Shown: in pieces, positions 1-5,460 of the stretch
Position numbering within the stretch: the first letter of the stretch is position 1
How the letters are laid out: the number at the start of each line of letters is the position of its first letter
Assembly: GCA_023269365.1 (NCBI GenBank)
Contig: JAHFTN010000061.1
Location: 1 to 9,583 of the forward strand
Direction of reading: 5' to 3'
Source: Chlamydiota bacterium
GTDB lineage: Bacteria; Chlamydiota; Chlamydiia; Chlamydiales; Rhabdochlamydiaceae
Length of the DNA stretch: 9,583 nt
Translations under genes and position numbers: made by a program
The notes under the pieces: model-generated
The model's input: the letters and a program-made list of their open reading frames with translations, nothing else
What the model was told of the DNA's origin: nothing
Databases searched by the model: none

Positions 1-407
1 CCTACCTCATAGGAAAGGACATATCCATCGAAATGGTTTAGAAAATCAAACTGAGATCTTACGAAGGCAAAATGCGCCTCGCAGGTGTTAGATAAAAGAA
101 ATAAGGGGTGTCCTTGTTGTTTTAGCTTTAGAGCCAAGGAGATCACGGGAGTATTGGGGTTAAAGATATCGGACATTGCATGCATTAGGGCGGTAAAATC
201 GGGGGGTGTTGAAGTTTGTTTGCAGATCTCCTCATGCACAGTGCGGCTATCCACAGCCCCTCGCTCGTAGGGATCTCCGTAGAGCTGCATTAGAGTCGTT
301 GCGGTCTTCTCATCGAGGCCACTCAAAGAGGCGACTTGCCTGCACATCTTCTTGTGATCAAAAAAAATTAAGACATTGCCAAGATCAAAAAAAAGTGTTT
401 TCTTCAT
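1..407 (-). CDS. HAD-superfamily hydrolase (subfamily IA-like), C-terminus cut off by window edge
   Basis: The reading frame starts at ATG 407-405 and stays open to base 1, giving 135 residues. The N-terminus MKKTLFFDLGNVLIFFD carries HAD motif I, with the nucleophile Asp at residue 8 in the DLGNV form seen in YihX-like and haloacid-dehalogenase-like proteins. Motif II is LFLLSNT at about 102-108 (Ser106). The helical cap lies between them at about residues 18-85. Motifs III and IV would lie beyond the edge. A stop at 435-437 with no other start before 407 fixes the start. Known members are small-molecule phosphatases; the substrate cannot be told from sequence. A run of six G at 201-206 keeps the frame, so there is no frameshift. 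The hypothetical gene at 482-1309 lies upstream on the same strand, 74 bases away. Confidence 0.85.
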   Translation of the reverse strand, partial: MKKTLFFDLGNVLIFFDHKKMCRQVASLSGLDEKTATTLMQLYGDPYERGAVDSRTVHEEICKQTSTPPDFTALMHAMSDIFNPNTPVISLALKLKQQGHPLFLLSNTCEAHFAFVRSQFDFLNHFDGYVLSYEV

Positions 408-481
408 ACACTCGTCAGTATGCCGCGTTTCCTCTTAAAAAGATATTACATAGCTGTCGTCTGTGGGATAAAAATAATTTT

Positions 482-1309
482 TCATCGCCCTGCAGGGCTA
501 AAGTCCATTTTTATTTCATAACATTGCTGAGCATCTTCTTGATAAGAATGACTGGGATGTGTAGTAACGCGCTCAAGCGGAACCATTCCTATAAATAGAG
601 TTATATTTCGTGGATACGGATTGTTGTAAAAGGGTTTCAAATTTTTATAGTGCTTATTAAGCAATGGGAGGAGTTCTTCTTTTAAAAATTTGGTTATTTT
701 ATTAACTATATTTAGTTCAGATCGAGCATTTTTACAAAATTGTTTCTTGCAAGATTCAAAAAACTGAGAACATTGAGGATGATTTTCCATCTTTGAATTT
801 AGAAGAGCTGAAAATAGAATCTCTGCACGAGATGGTATATGTCCTGGGGAAAAGTGAATTTTAATTTCTTTGTGGATGGCACAGAGCTCTTCTTCATTAA
901 GCGGGCCTAAATCAGATAAATTGAAATCAGGTGGTGACTCAGAATCTGAATCAGATAGACCAGGCTCTTGGTCTGGTTGGCCTGTTTTTTCTTCAAGGAA
1001 GTTGAAATAATCGCTGAAGGTTTTCAACAATCTCTCCCTGAAAAGAGTATCCAAGTTGCTTAGCATTCTGTTTAGGATAAAGACTTTGTTTGCATTTTTT
1101 TCAAAAAAACGAATAGGATCTTTTTCTTGAATAAAAAAAGGAAGACCATTGGCTTCTTCGGAATTAAAAGTCATCTTCAAAAAATAATTAGAAAAAACGT
1201 ATATTTTTTCGTTTAATTCAGAATCGTTTTCTAGCTCAGAGCGCACCTGGTGTAAAAATAGACTCGTGCAGCCTTCTAAGCCCTTAACGATGGAAGGAGT
1301 ATTATTCAT
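482..1309 (-). CDS. Hypothetical protein, 275 aa, with acidic Ser/Asp/Pro linker
   Basis: I do not recognise a family. The protein looks soluble, with no signal peptide or membrane segment. It has an N-terminal helical part (about 1-108) and a C-terminal part (about 140-275) joined by an acidic, disordered-looking linker at about 110-142, rich in Asp, Glu, Ser and Pro. The C-terminal part has several Cys (about 143, 180, 187, 192, 263). The gene is clearly more AT-rich than folD or the infC cluster, which fits a lineage-specific or acquired gene. The ATG at 1309 has no convincing ribosome binding site in the upstream AACACCTA. The 3' end contains GCCCTGCAGGGC (487-498), a short stem followed on the minus strand by an A/T-rich stretch. 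An effector role in an intracellular bacterium is possible but is speculation. Confidence 0.7.
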   Translation of the reverse strand: MNNTPSIVKGLEGCTSLFLHQVRSELENDSELNEKIYVFSNYFLKMTFNSEEANGLPFFIQEKDPIRFFEKNANKVFILNRMLSNLDTLFRERLLKTFSDYFNFLEEKTGQPDQEPGLSDSDSESPPDFNLSDLGPLNEEELCAIHKEIKIHFSPGHIPSRAEILFSALLNSKMENHPQCSQFFESCKKQFCKNARSELNIVNKITKFLKEELLPLLNKHYKNLKPFYNNPYPRNITLFIGMVPLERVTTHPSHSYQEDAQQCYEIKMDFSPAGR

Positions 1310-1352
1310 TAGGTGTTGTTTTTTTTATTTCACCTTTTCAAGGTCGAAGTGA

Positions 1353-1399
1353 CTCTCGAACCTGAGAGGGCCCTCAAAAATCTTGAGAGATAAGCTTAT
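1353..1399. repeat. Cluster of short palindromes between folD and the hypothetical gene
   Basis: The 105-base gap 1310-1414 packs several small dyads: CTCTC/GAGAG (1353-1357 with 1364-1368), GAGGGCCCTC (1366-1375), CTCAA/TTGAG (1373-1377 with 1383-1387) and ATAAGCTTAT (1390-1399). They overlap, so they are mutually exclusive folds in RNA. The placement, directly after the folD stop on the minus strand, would suit a terminator or processing site, but no clean stem followed by a T-run is present. The next minus-strand gene starts at 1309. Confidence 0.35.
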
Positions 1400-1414
1400 G
1401 CAATAAGGCCTATT

Positions 1415-2284
1415 TTAGAGTCTATGTAAAAGAGAAGCTCTACGCTGGTAGCTAAGAAGGGTATTGGAAAGAAGCATTGCGATAGTCATGGGACCGACAC
1501 CGCCTGGAACGGGGGTGATATGGGAGCATAGGGGAGCCACTCTATCGAAATCGACATCTCCCATAATTTCGTTGTTAGCCCCTTTGGTAATCCCCACGTC
1601 GATGACAACAGCCCCTTGCTTTACCATCTCTTTTTTGATGAAATGGGGCTTTCCTAGAGCGGCAATCAAGATATCTGCGGATTTGCAGAGACCCTGTAAA
1701 TTTTCTGATAAACTGTGAGCAATAGTAACTGTAGCATTACAATGGGGCGCTTTTTGCATTAAAATGGCGGCTAAAGGTTTTCCTACAATATTACTTCTTC
1801 CTACGATAACTACATGCTTTCCGAGAAGGGGAATTTGCGCGTGGGTAAGAAGAACGTGGATACCAAGAGGCGTACAGGGGAAAAACCCCCCTGCTTCTCC
1901 TAGCAACATCTTTCCTACGTTCATCGGATGGAACCCATCGACATCTTTATGGGGGTCGATCGCGCTCATCACGTGGAGAGGGTTCATGTGTTGGGGCAGG
2001 GGAAGTTGCACCAAAATTCCGTCGATAAGGGGGTTATGGTTCATCTCTGTGATCTGCGCGATAAGTATCGCTTCTGTAACCTCTTCTTGCATTTCGCAAT
2101 CAAAAGAGAGGATGCCTACCTCCTGACACCGTTTTTTTTTCATCTTGATGTAAGACTGAGAAGAGGGGTTTTTTCCTACGAGAATAAACCCTAAGCCCGG
2201 CTTTCTCCCGTGAAGAGGGGAAATCCCTTGAGCAATCTGGGTTTGAATCTGTTTGGCAATCGCTTTCCCATCAATGAGGTGCAT
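1415..2284 (-). CDS. folD: Bifunctional methylenetetrahydrofolate dehydrogenase / methenyltetrahydrofolate cyclohydrolase
   Basis: FolD is a cytosolic enzyme that converts 5,10-methylene-THF to 5,10-methenyl-THF with NADP+ and hydrolyses it to 10-formyl-THF, feeding purine and formyl-Met-tRNA synthesis. The 289-aa length is normal. The catalytic Tyr45-x3-Lys49 pair is present, as is QLPLP at 93-97. Also visible are DVDGFHP at 114-120, PCTPLG at 136-141, the nucleotide-binding GRSNIVGKP at 162-170, DVGI at 229-232 and TPVPGGVGPMT at 257-267. All key residues are intact. The ATG at 2284 immediately follows the TAG stop of the MreD-like gene (TAGATG). A good Shine-Dalgarno, AAGAAGG (2293-2299), ends 8 bases upstream. 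It is the last gene of the 4360-1415 operon and is almost certainly translationally coupled. Confidence 0.97.
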   Translation of the reverse strand: MHLIDGKAIAKQIQTQIAQGISPLHGRKPGLGFILVGKNPSSQSYIKMKKKRCQEVGILSFDCEMQEEVTEAILIAQITEMNHNPLIDGILVQLPLPQHMNPLHVMSAIDPHKDVDGFHPMNVGKMLLGEAGGFFPCTPLGIHVLLTHAQIPLLGKHVVIVGRSNIVGKPLAAILMQKAPHCNATVTIAHSLSENLQGLCKSADILIAALGKPHFIKKEMVKQGAVVIDVGITKGANNEIMGDVDFDRVAPLCSHITPVPGGVGPMTIAMLLSNTLLSYQRRASLLHRL

Positions 2285-2827
2285 CTATTCCGCCTTCTTT
2301 AACCGTAGTTGGATAACTGTTTTATAAAACGCGTGCCACCCTATTTTTTTGATGTGAGCGTAGAGGAGCATAGGACAACACAGGGCAATGAAAGCATAAC
2401 ACACATCGACAAGGGGCAAAATAAAGAGATCTGTCGCAAGAAGTTTTCCGGAAAAACGGAAGGGAGCCCCAAAAAAAGAGGTCAAGAGCCATTGAAGGGG
2501 AGTGGAGATAAGGCAGATAAGCCAGGTAAACAGACACAAAGAGAGGGGTTTATCCTCAAAAAAATGGTGCCTCTGATGGTAAAGAATTAGAGTTGTAAGG
2601 CAGTAATTTAAAGCGAAGACCCCCAGGCGCATTTCAGAGCTCAACAGGTCGAGCAATAGCCCGCAAAGGGAAGCGATCCAGAGGCAAGATGGAAGGGGGA
2701 AACGGTAAAAGAGAAGGGCTAAGAAAGGAGCAAAAGCGATGAATTTAATGGAGGGGAAAAAAACGGAGGAAAAAAGAGTAAACGTGAAAGAGATTCCTAA
2801 AGGAAATAAGATGGGGACCTCTTTCAT
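2285..2827 (-). CDS. Integral membrane protein, MreD-like (rod-shape-determining family)
   Basis: This 180-aa protein is very hydrophobic, with about five membrane segments (roughly residues 8-40, 47-62, 68-84, 95-118 and 133-157) and a basic C-terminal tail. The stretch WIASLCGLLLDLLSSEMRLG, followed by FALNY, matches the MreD pattern of a Gly-Leu-Leu-x-Asp-Leu-Leu core followed by Gly-x-x-Ala-Leu-x-Tyr. Length and topology also fit. In other bacteria MreD works with MreB, MreC and RodA in lateral wall synthesis. In Chlamydiae, which have minimal peptidoglycan and divide with MreB, a related division role is plausible but inferred. The start ATG is at 2827, four bases past the stop of the sugar transferase. 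Its GGAG ribosome site lies inside that upstream gene, and its stop abuts the folD ATG. An unrelated small membrane protein of similar topology cannot be excluded. Confidence 0.6.
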   Translation of the reverse strand: MKEVPILFPLGISFTFTLFSSVFFPSIKFIAFAPFLALLFYRFPLPSCLWIASLCGLLLDLLSSEMRLGVFALNYCLTTLILYHQRHHFFEDKPLSLCLFTWLICLISTPLQWLLTSFFGAPFRFSGKLLATDLFILPLVDVCYAFIALCCPMLLYAHIKKIGWHAFYKTVIQLRLKKAE

Positions 2828-2831
2828 AGTT

Positions 2832-3515
2832 CTAAAATGCTCCTTTTCTAAAAAGTAAGATGGGGAGCGTCTTTACGATCTGGTAAAGATCAAAAAAAAA
2901 GGAGGCTTGGCTAGAATAGAGCACTTCCATCCTCACCCTTTGTTCGAAGGTTAAAAAATTGCGGCCCGAGGTCTGCCAGGGACCGGTAAGGCCGGGTTTG
3001 ACAGAGAAGAGTTTTTCCACATCTTTTCCTAGTATTTTGCAGACTGTATCCATCTCTCGGGGGAGATAGGGGCGAGGGCCCACGAGGCTCAAATCCCCTA
3101 TGAACACATTCCATAGCTGCGGTAATTCATCTAAGGAAGTAGAGCGCAAAAAGCGGCCAATGGGGGTAAGACGAGGGTCTTGCTTGAGTTTGAAATAGGT
3201 TTGCCATTCTTCTTTGAGCTTGGTGTTGCTTGCAAGTTCAGCTTCTAGGCGTTGATCTGCATCGCAATACATAGAGCGAAGTTTCCAACAGGTAAAGAGC
3301 TTCCCCTTTTTCCCTATTCGCTGACTCGAATAGAAAGCAGGTCCTTTGGAAATTCTCTTTACAAGGAAAAACAGAAGGACAAGGAAAGGGAGACAGAAGA
3401 CAAGAGCAACCGAACTCACTCCAAGATCGAAGATGCGCTTAAGAGCATTGCGCACCTCCCACTTCTCATGGATCCCTAAAGGGTAGGGAGAAGAGATTTC
3501 ATGCATAGCACCCAC
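2832..3515 (-). CDS. Undecaprenyl-phosphate sugar-1-phosphate transferase (bacterial sugar transferase, WcaJ/RfbP type)
   Basis: Such enzymes start surface-glycan assembly by moving a sugar-1-phosphate from a nucleotide sugar to a polyprenyl phosphate at the inner membrane. The 227-aa protein matches the short, monotopic catalytic module. It has a basic N-terminal helix RNALKRIFD (22-30), one hydrophobic re-entrant helix at about 31-54, and FYSSQRIGKKGK (61-72) with CWKLRSM (77-82). The core, RSTSLDELPQLWNV (124-137), holds the Asp-Glu pair; VGPRP (145-149) and KPGLTGPWQTSGR (173-185) follow. All hallmark residues are present. The start is uncertain: GTG at 3515 or ATG at 3506 (residue 4), neither with a strong ribosome site. 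It lies 17 bases after the 275-aa gene and 4 before the MreD-like gene. The sugar specificity cannot be read. Confidence 0.92.
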   Translation of the reverse strand: MGAMHEISSPYPLGIHEKWEVRNALKRIFDLGVSSVALVFCLPFLVLLFFLVKRISKGPAFYSSQRIGKKGKLFTCWKLRSMYCDADQRLEAELASNTKLKEEWQTYFKLKQDPRLTPIGRFLRSTSLDELPQLWNVFIGDLSLVGPRPYLPREMDTVCKILGKDVEKLFSVKPGLTGPWQTSGRNFLTFEQRVRMEVLYSSQASFFFDLYQIVKTLPILLFRKGAF

Positions 3516-3532
3516 TAGTCAAAACTAGGAAC

Positions 3533-4360
3533 TTACCCACCATGCGCTTTTAATGCATTTGTGGTCAACCGTATAATTTTCCTCTCTTCTGTATTTTGGA
3601 TTTCGGATAATCCTAAAAAGAGGGAGTGGAGCTGTTGTAAACTGGGATATCCCTCATGATTTTCGACAAGATCATTTGCTGTTGCAATGAGAGCTTGCAT
3701 CGTTTCTATCGGGTTTTCAAAAAGGGTGGCAGAGAGCAATCCTAAGTGGTGCTGGATCCTAGATTTATGCTCTTCTGGTAACGTATTATAACGACTTTTA
3801 GCTTGAGTTAAAGGGCGGTTGTAATAGATTGCCTCTGCAATCTCAAATAGCTGTTCCACTTCTCCTGGGTAGAGGAACGTCTCCTCAGTATAGGTCCCTT
3901 GCCGCTCTTGTGTGAAGAGGGGGTTCTGTTTTTTTGAGACAAGGCCGCACAATCTGAGCTTGGCCTGAGCTAGCGCTTCTTTTGCTTCTGCGAGGATCCT
4001 TTTTTCGGGGACGGAGCCAGAGTAGTTTTGTTCCAGCTGCTTCACCCTTTTTTCTATAAAGCGGATTGCCTGCCTTGAAATGCGCCCCTGTCTAAGAGAA
4101 AGGGATCCCGCCTGAATTTTAGACAGCTCCGTTCTGACAAGACCATCTTCTAAATCTTTATATAGATTGACAAGTGTTTCTTTGAGGTTGTGAAAAAGGT
4201 GGTGTACTTTACCCTGCGTCTCCATTTGTTGGAGATAGTTTAAAGCGTTATCGAGTTGCTTAGACAACAGATGGTATTTTTCTCTTGAAATTGAAGAAGT
4301 TGCAATCGCATTTGCAAGCGACGAAACCTCTGCATAGATGTTAATGTTATTAATGCTCAT
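3533..4360 (-). CDS. Hypothetical helical protein, 275 aa, first gene of the glycan/shape/folD operon
   Basis: I do not recognise a family. The sequence is soluble and predicted almost wholly helical, with amphipathic stretches suggesting coiled coil at about 25-75 and 94-138 (rich in Arg, Lys, Glu, Gln and Leu). A more compact C-terminal helical part spans about 163-272. There is one Cys (138) and no signal peptide or membrane segment. The N-terminus is Ser/Asn/Ile-rich, as in many type III secretion substrates, but that alone is not diagnostic. The ATG at 4360 is supported by an AAGG site (4366-4369, minus strand) five bases upstream and by a good promoter at 4399-4427. It leads a run of four closely spaced minus-strand genes, so it is probably co-transcribed with the sugar transferase, MreD-like protein and FolD. 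Confidence 0.75.
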   Translation of the reverse strand: MSINNINIYAEVSSLANAIATSSISREKYHLLSKQLDNALNYLQQMETQGKVHHLFHNLKETLVNLYKDLEDGLVRTELSKIQAGSLSLRQGRISRQAIRFIEKRVKQLEQNYSGSVPEKRILAEAKEALAQAKLRLCGLVSKKQNPLFTQERQGTYTEETFLYPGEVEQLFEIAEAIYYNRPLTQAKSRYNTLPEEHKSRIQHHLGLLSATLFENPIETMQALIATANDLVENHEGYPSLQQLHSLFLGLSEIQNTEERKIIRLTTNALKAHGG

Positions 4361-4398
4361 TTTTACCTTATTATTATATTATAGGTTTCCCTTTCTCT

Positions 4399-4427
4399 AT
4401 TATAACTCATTTTTCGGCTCAAAACAA
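4399..4427 (-). promoter_or_regulatory. Sigma70-type promoter for the 4360-1415 operon
   Basis: On the minus strand a perfect -10 hexamer TATAAT (bases 4404-4399) lies 17 bases from TTGTTT (4427-4422), a fair -35 box. Transcription would start near 4392, giving a leader of about 30 bases before ATG 4360. The surrounding 177-bp gap (4361-4537) is very AT-rich and holds no gene. It also contains a 16-bp perfect palindrome of A/T (4524-4539) that overlaps the stop of the methyltransferase gene. Confidence 0.7.
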
Positions 4428-4537
4428 TGGATATAAATTATTATAAAATAAATATTTACATCGCAAACGTCTTTAAAATGAATAGACTTTTATACAGACA
4501 TATCTTTTCTGCGGAATTTTGTAAAATAAAATTTTAT

Positions 4538-5104
4538 TTATATTTTTTTGACGAGGAGCAGGCTAGGAGCAGTGGGTCTATTTAGAAGGGTATGGTGATG
4601 CACCTGCCAAAGAGGGGAAGGAAGTATTGTAAGTCGCTCAATAAGAGCTGATTGTTCTTTAGCGCCCTCCTCATGTCCTGGGTAGCACATAATGGAGAGC
4701 ATCCCTCCTGGCATGAGGAGCTGCAAGGCATTTTCTACACTGTTTAAAGTCGTAGAGGTCAGTGTCGTTTTTCTCTTATCCCCCCTTGGAAGATAGCCTA
4801 GGTTGTAGACGATTAGGCGGATCGGGTGCAGTTGCGCTAAAGAGGGAAAGGTCTCGTGAGATTGTTGAAAAAAGTGTACGCAGGAAAGCTCTTCTGAAGA
4901 GAGGTGTTCGCGCAATAGCTGTTGTGTATTCTTTAAAGCTGCCTCTTGTATATCCAGACCTAAGACTCCCCAGCTGCTACGGGTTTTTAGTAGGCCGATT
5001 AAAACTAATGTATCATGGCCATTGCCGCAGGTCGCATCGATAGCCCAATCCCCCTTCTGAAGAACCCCCTTCCAATACTGGTGGGCAAGTTTAATAAAAT
5101 CCAT
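4538..5104 (-). CDS. mnmM: SAM-dependent tRNA methyltransferase, MnmM/YtqB family
   Basis: MnmM (formerly YtqB, an 'rRNA methylase' Pfam family) methylates nm5s2U to mnm5s2U at the wobble position of certain tRNAs. The 188-aa protein has the family layout. SAM motif I is IDATCGNGHDT (22-32), the acidic loop after strand 2 is LDIQEAALKNT (50-60), and the signature NLGYLPRGDK lies at 101-110. A Thr-rich stretch TTLTSTTLNS (113-122) follows, then LLMPGGMLSI (129-138) and CYPGHEEGAKE (140-150). Length and all motifs match, so the enzyme should be active. The assignment to MnmM chemistry rests on family knowledge. ATG 5104 is preceded by AAGGGG (minus strand, about 5109-5114). Divergent from tRNA-Val, and followed on its own strand by the promoter of the 4360 operon. 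Confidence 0.85.
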   Translation of the reverse strand: MDFIKLAHQYWKGVLQKGDWAIDATCGNGHDTLVLIGLLKTRSSWGVLGLDIQEAALKNTQQLLREHLSSEELSCVHFFQQSHETFPSLAQLHPIRLIVYNLGYLPRGDKRKTTLTSTTLNSVENALQLLMPGGMLSIMCYPGHEEGAKEQSALIERLTILPSPLWQVHHHTLLNRPTAPSLLLVKKI

Positions 5105-5112
5105 TTTTCCCC

Positions 5113-5142
5113 TTGATTGGAATTCTTATTTTTGAGTATTAT
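5113..5142 (+). promoter_or_regulatory. Promoter of tRNA-Val
   Basis: Plus strand: TTGATT (5113-5118), 18-base spacer, TATTAT (5137-5142). Transcription would start near 5150, about 20 bases before the mature tRNA 5' end at 5169. It overlaps the minus-strand promoter at 5138-5166. Confidence 0.5.
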
Positions 5143-5166
5143 CCCCGATCAAAATGAAAATTTCAA
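5138..5166 (-). promoter_or_regulatory. Promoter of the methyltransferase gene, divergent from tRNA-Val
   Basis: Minus strand: TTGAAA (5166-5161), 17-base spacer, GATAAT (5143-5138). Transcription would start near 5131, about 26 bases before ATG 5104. The -10 box occupies nearly the same bases as the -10 of the opposing tRNA promoter, so the two polymerase complexes should exclude each other. Confidence 0.65.
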
Positions 5167-5168
5167 TA

Positions 5169-5242
5169 GGGGTATTAGCTCAGTTGGTTAGAGCGCCACG
5201 TTGACATCGTGGAGGTCAGCTGTTCAAGTCAGCTATATCCCA
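5169..5242 (+). tRNA. tRNA-Val (anticodon GAC)
   Basis: Full cloverleaf. Acceptor GGGGTAT (5169-5175) pairs with ATATCCC (5235-5241) with one G-T pair, and the discriminator A is 5242. The D arm is GCTCAGTTGGTTAGAGC. The anticodon arm is CCACG-TTGACAT-CGTGG with anticodon GAC at 5203-5205. The variable loop is 5 bases and the T arm is AGCTG-TTCAAGT-CAGCT. CCA is not encoded. The gene reads valine GUC/GUU codons. A MITE-like element begins 22 bases past its end. Confidence 0.97.
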
Positions 5243-5255
5243 ATCTCTTTATCCT

Positions 5256-5264
5256 AAAAACGGC
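5256..5264 (+). repeat. Left copy of 9-bp target-site duplication
   Basis: AAAAACGGC directly abuts the left terminal inverted repeat (5265). An identical copy directly abuts the right one at 5437-5445. Confidence 0.85.
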
Positions 5265-5436
5265 CTCTGTACTGGACAATTTTTTTCTAGAGGACAAAAG
5301 CAGAAGAAAAATAACAAGATATTAAGATGGACAGGATAAAAAGCAAAAAAATAAATTTCCCCATCTTGTCCATCTTAATATCTTGTTATTTTTCTTCTCA
5401 ATTTTTTTTAGGAGAGAAATGATGTCCAGTATAGAG
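5265..5436. mobile_element. MITE-like non-autonomous element, 172 bp
   Basis: The ends are 14-bp terminal inverted repeats: CTCTGTACTGGACA (5265-5278) and TGTCCAGTATAGAG (5423-5436), 13 of 14 matching, the odd pair being G-T. The element is bracketed by identical 9-bp copies of AAAAACGGC, the expected target-site duplication. Inside is a long hairpin (5302-5398). No transposase or substantial ORF is present, so it would need a related full-length insertion sequence in trans. I cannot assign the IS family; a 9-bp duplication occurs in several (IS1, IS4/IS10 and IS256 groups among them). The sequences between the end repeats and the hairpin (5279-5301 and 5399-5422) do not pair, but both begin CAA plus a T-run, as if partly duplicated. 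The element separates tRNA-Val from the ThrRS-like gene and reaches to 18 bases before its ATG. Confidence 0.85.
5302..5398. repeat. Long internal inverted repeat (36-bp arms, 25-base loop)
   Basis: Left arm 5302-5337 (starts AGAAGAAAAATAAC) and right arm 5363-5398 (ends GTTATTTTTCTTCT) match at 35 of 36 positions. The exception is a G-T pair (5334 with 5366), so an RNA copy in one orientation would pair throughout. The loop is 5338-5362. This would form a very stable rod in any transcript reading through from tRNA-Val and could act as a terminator or RNase III site. Confidence 0.95.
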
Positions 5437-5460
5437 AAAAACGGCAGTGGAAAATGGTGA
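5410..5460 (+). promoter_or_regulatory. Ribosome site and 13-codon minicistron at the right end of the MITE, overlapping the next start
   Basis: AGGAG (5410-5414) is followed by two in-frame ATGs (5419 and 5422; spacing 4 and 7 bases). The short frame reads MMSSIEKNGSGKW and stops at TGA 5458-5460. It overlaps the ATG (5454-5456) of the ThrRS-like gene in another frame (ATGGTGA). The ThrRS-like ATG has no good ribosome site of its own, so ribosomes ending the minicistron could restart there. This is inferred from layout only. Confidence 0.4.
5437..5445 (+). repeat. Right copy of 9-bp target-site duplication
   Basis: AAAAACGGC, identical to 5256-5264, follows the right terminal inverted repeat without a gap. 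It lies 9 bases before the ATG at 5454. Confidence 0.85.

Noticed and set aside
201..206. Possible frameshift at a G run in the HAD gene
   Set aside because: A recount gave six G; with six the minus-strand frame continues through to LFLLSNT and the window edge.
85..270. 61-codon plus-strand frame
   Set aside because: Entirely antisense to the HAD coding region.
206..598. 130-codon plus-strand frame across the HAD gene and the end of the hypothetical gene
   Set aside because: It lies antisense to the HAD hydrolase, whose motifs are clear, and spans an intergenic gap into the next gene; its translation resembles no protein.
1330..1375. Possible tRNA remnant on the minus strand (GGTTCGA-like T-loop)
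   Set aside because: No pairing T stem, acceptor or anticodon arm could be built around it.
1464..2194. Several plus-strand frames opposite folD
   Set aside because: They are shadows of a fully conserved folD on the other strand.
5302..5398. Reading the long inverted repeat as a simple bidirectional terminator
   Set aside because: It is far longer than usual and sits within terminal inverted repeats and a target duplication, so a transposable element explains it better, although it may still terminate transcription.
5268..5433. IS3-type element boundaries (TG...CA ends) inside the inverted repeats
   Set aside because: The right end gives TA rather than CA, and no direct repeats flank these limits; 5265-5436 with a 9-bp duplication fits better.
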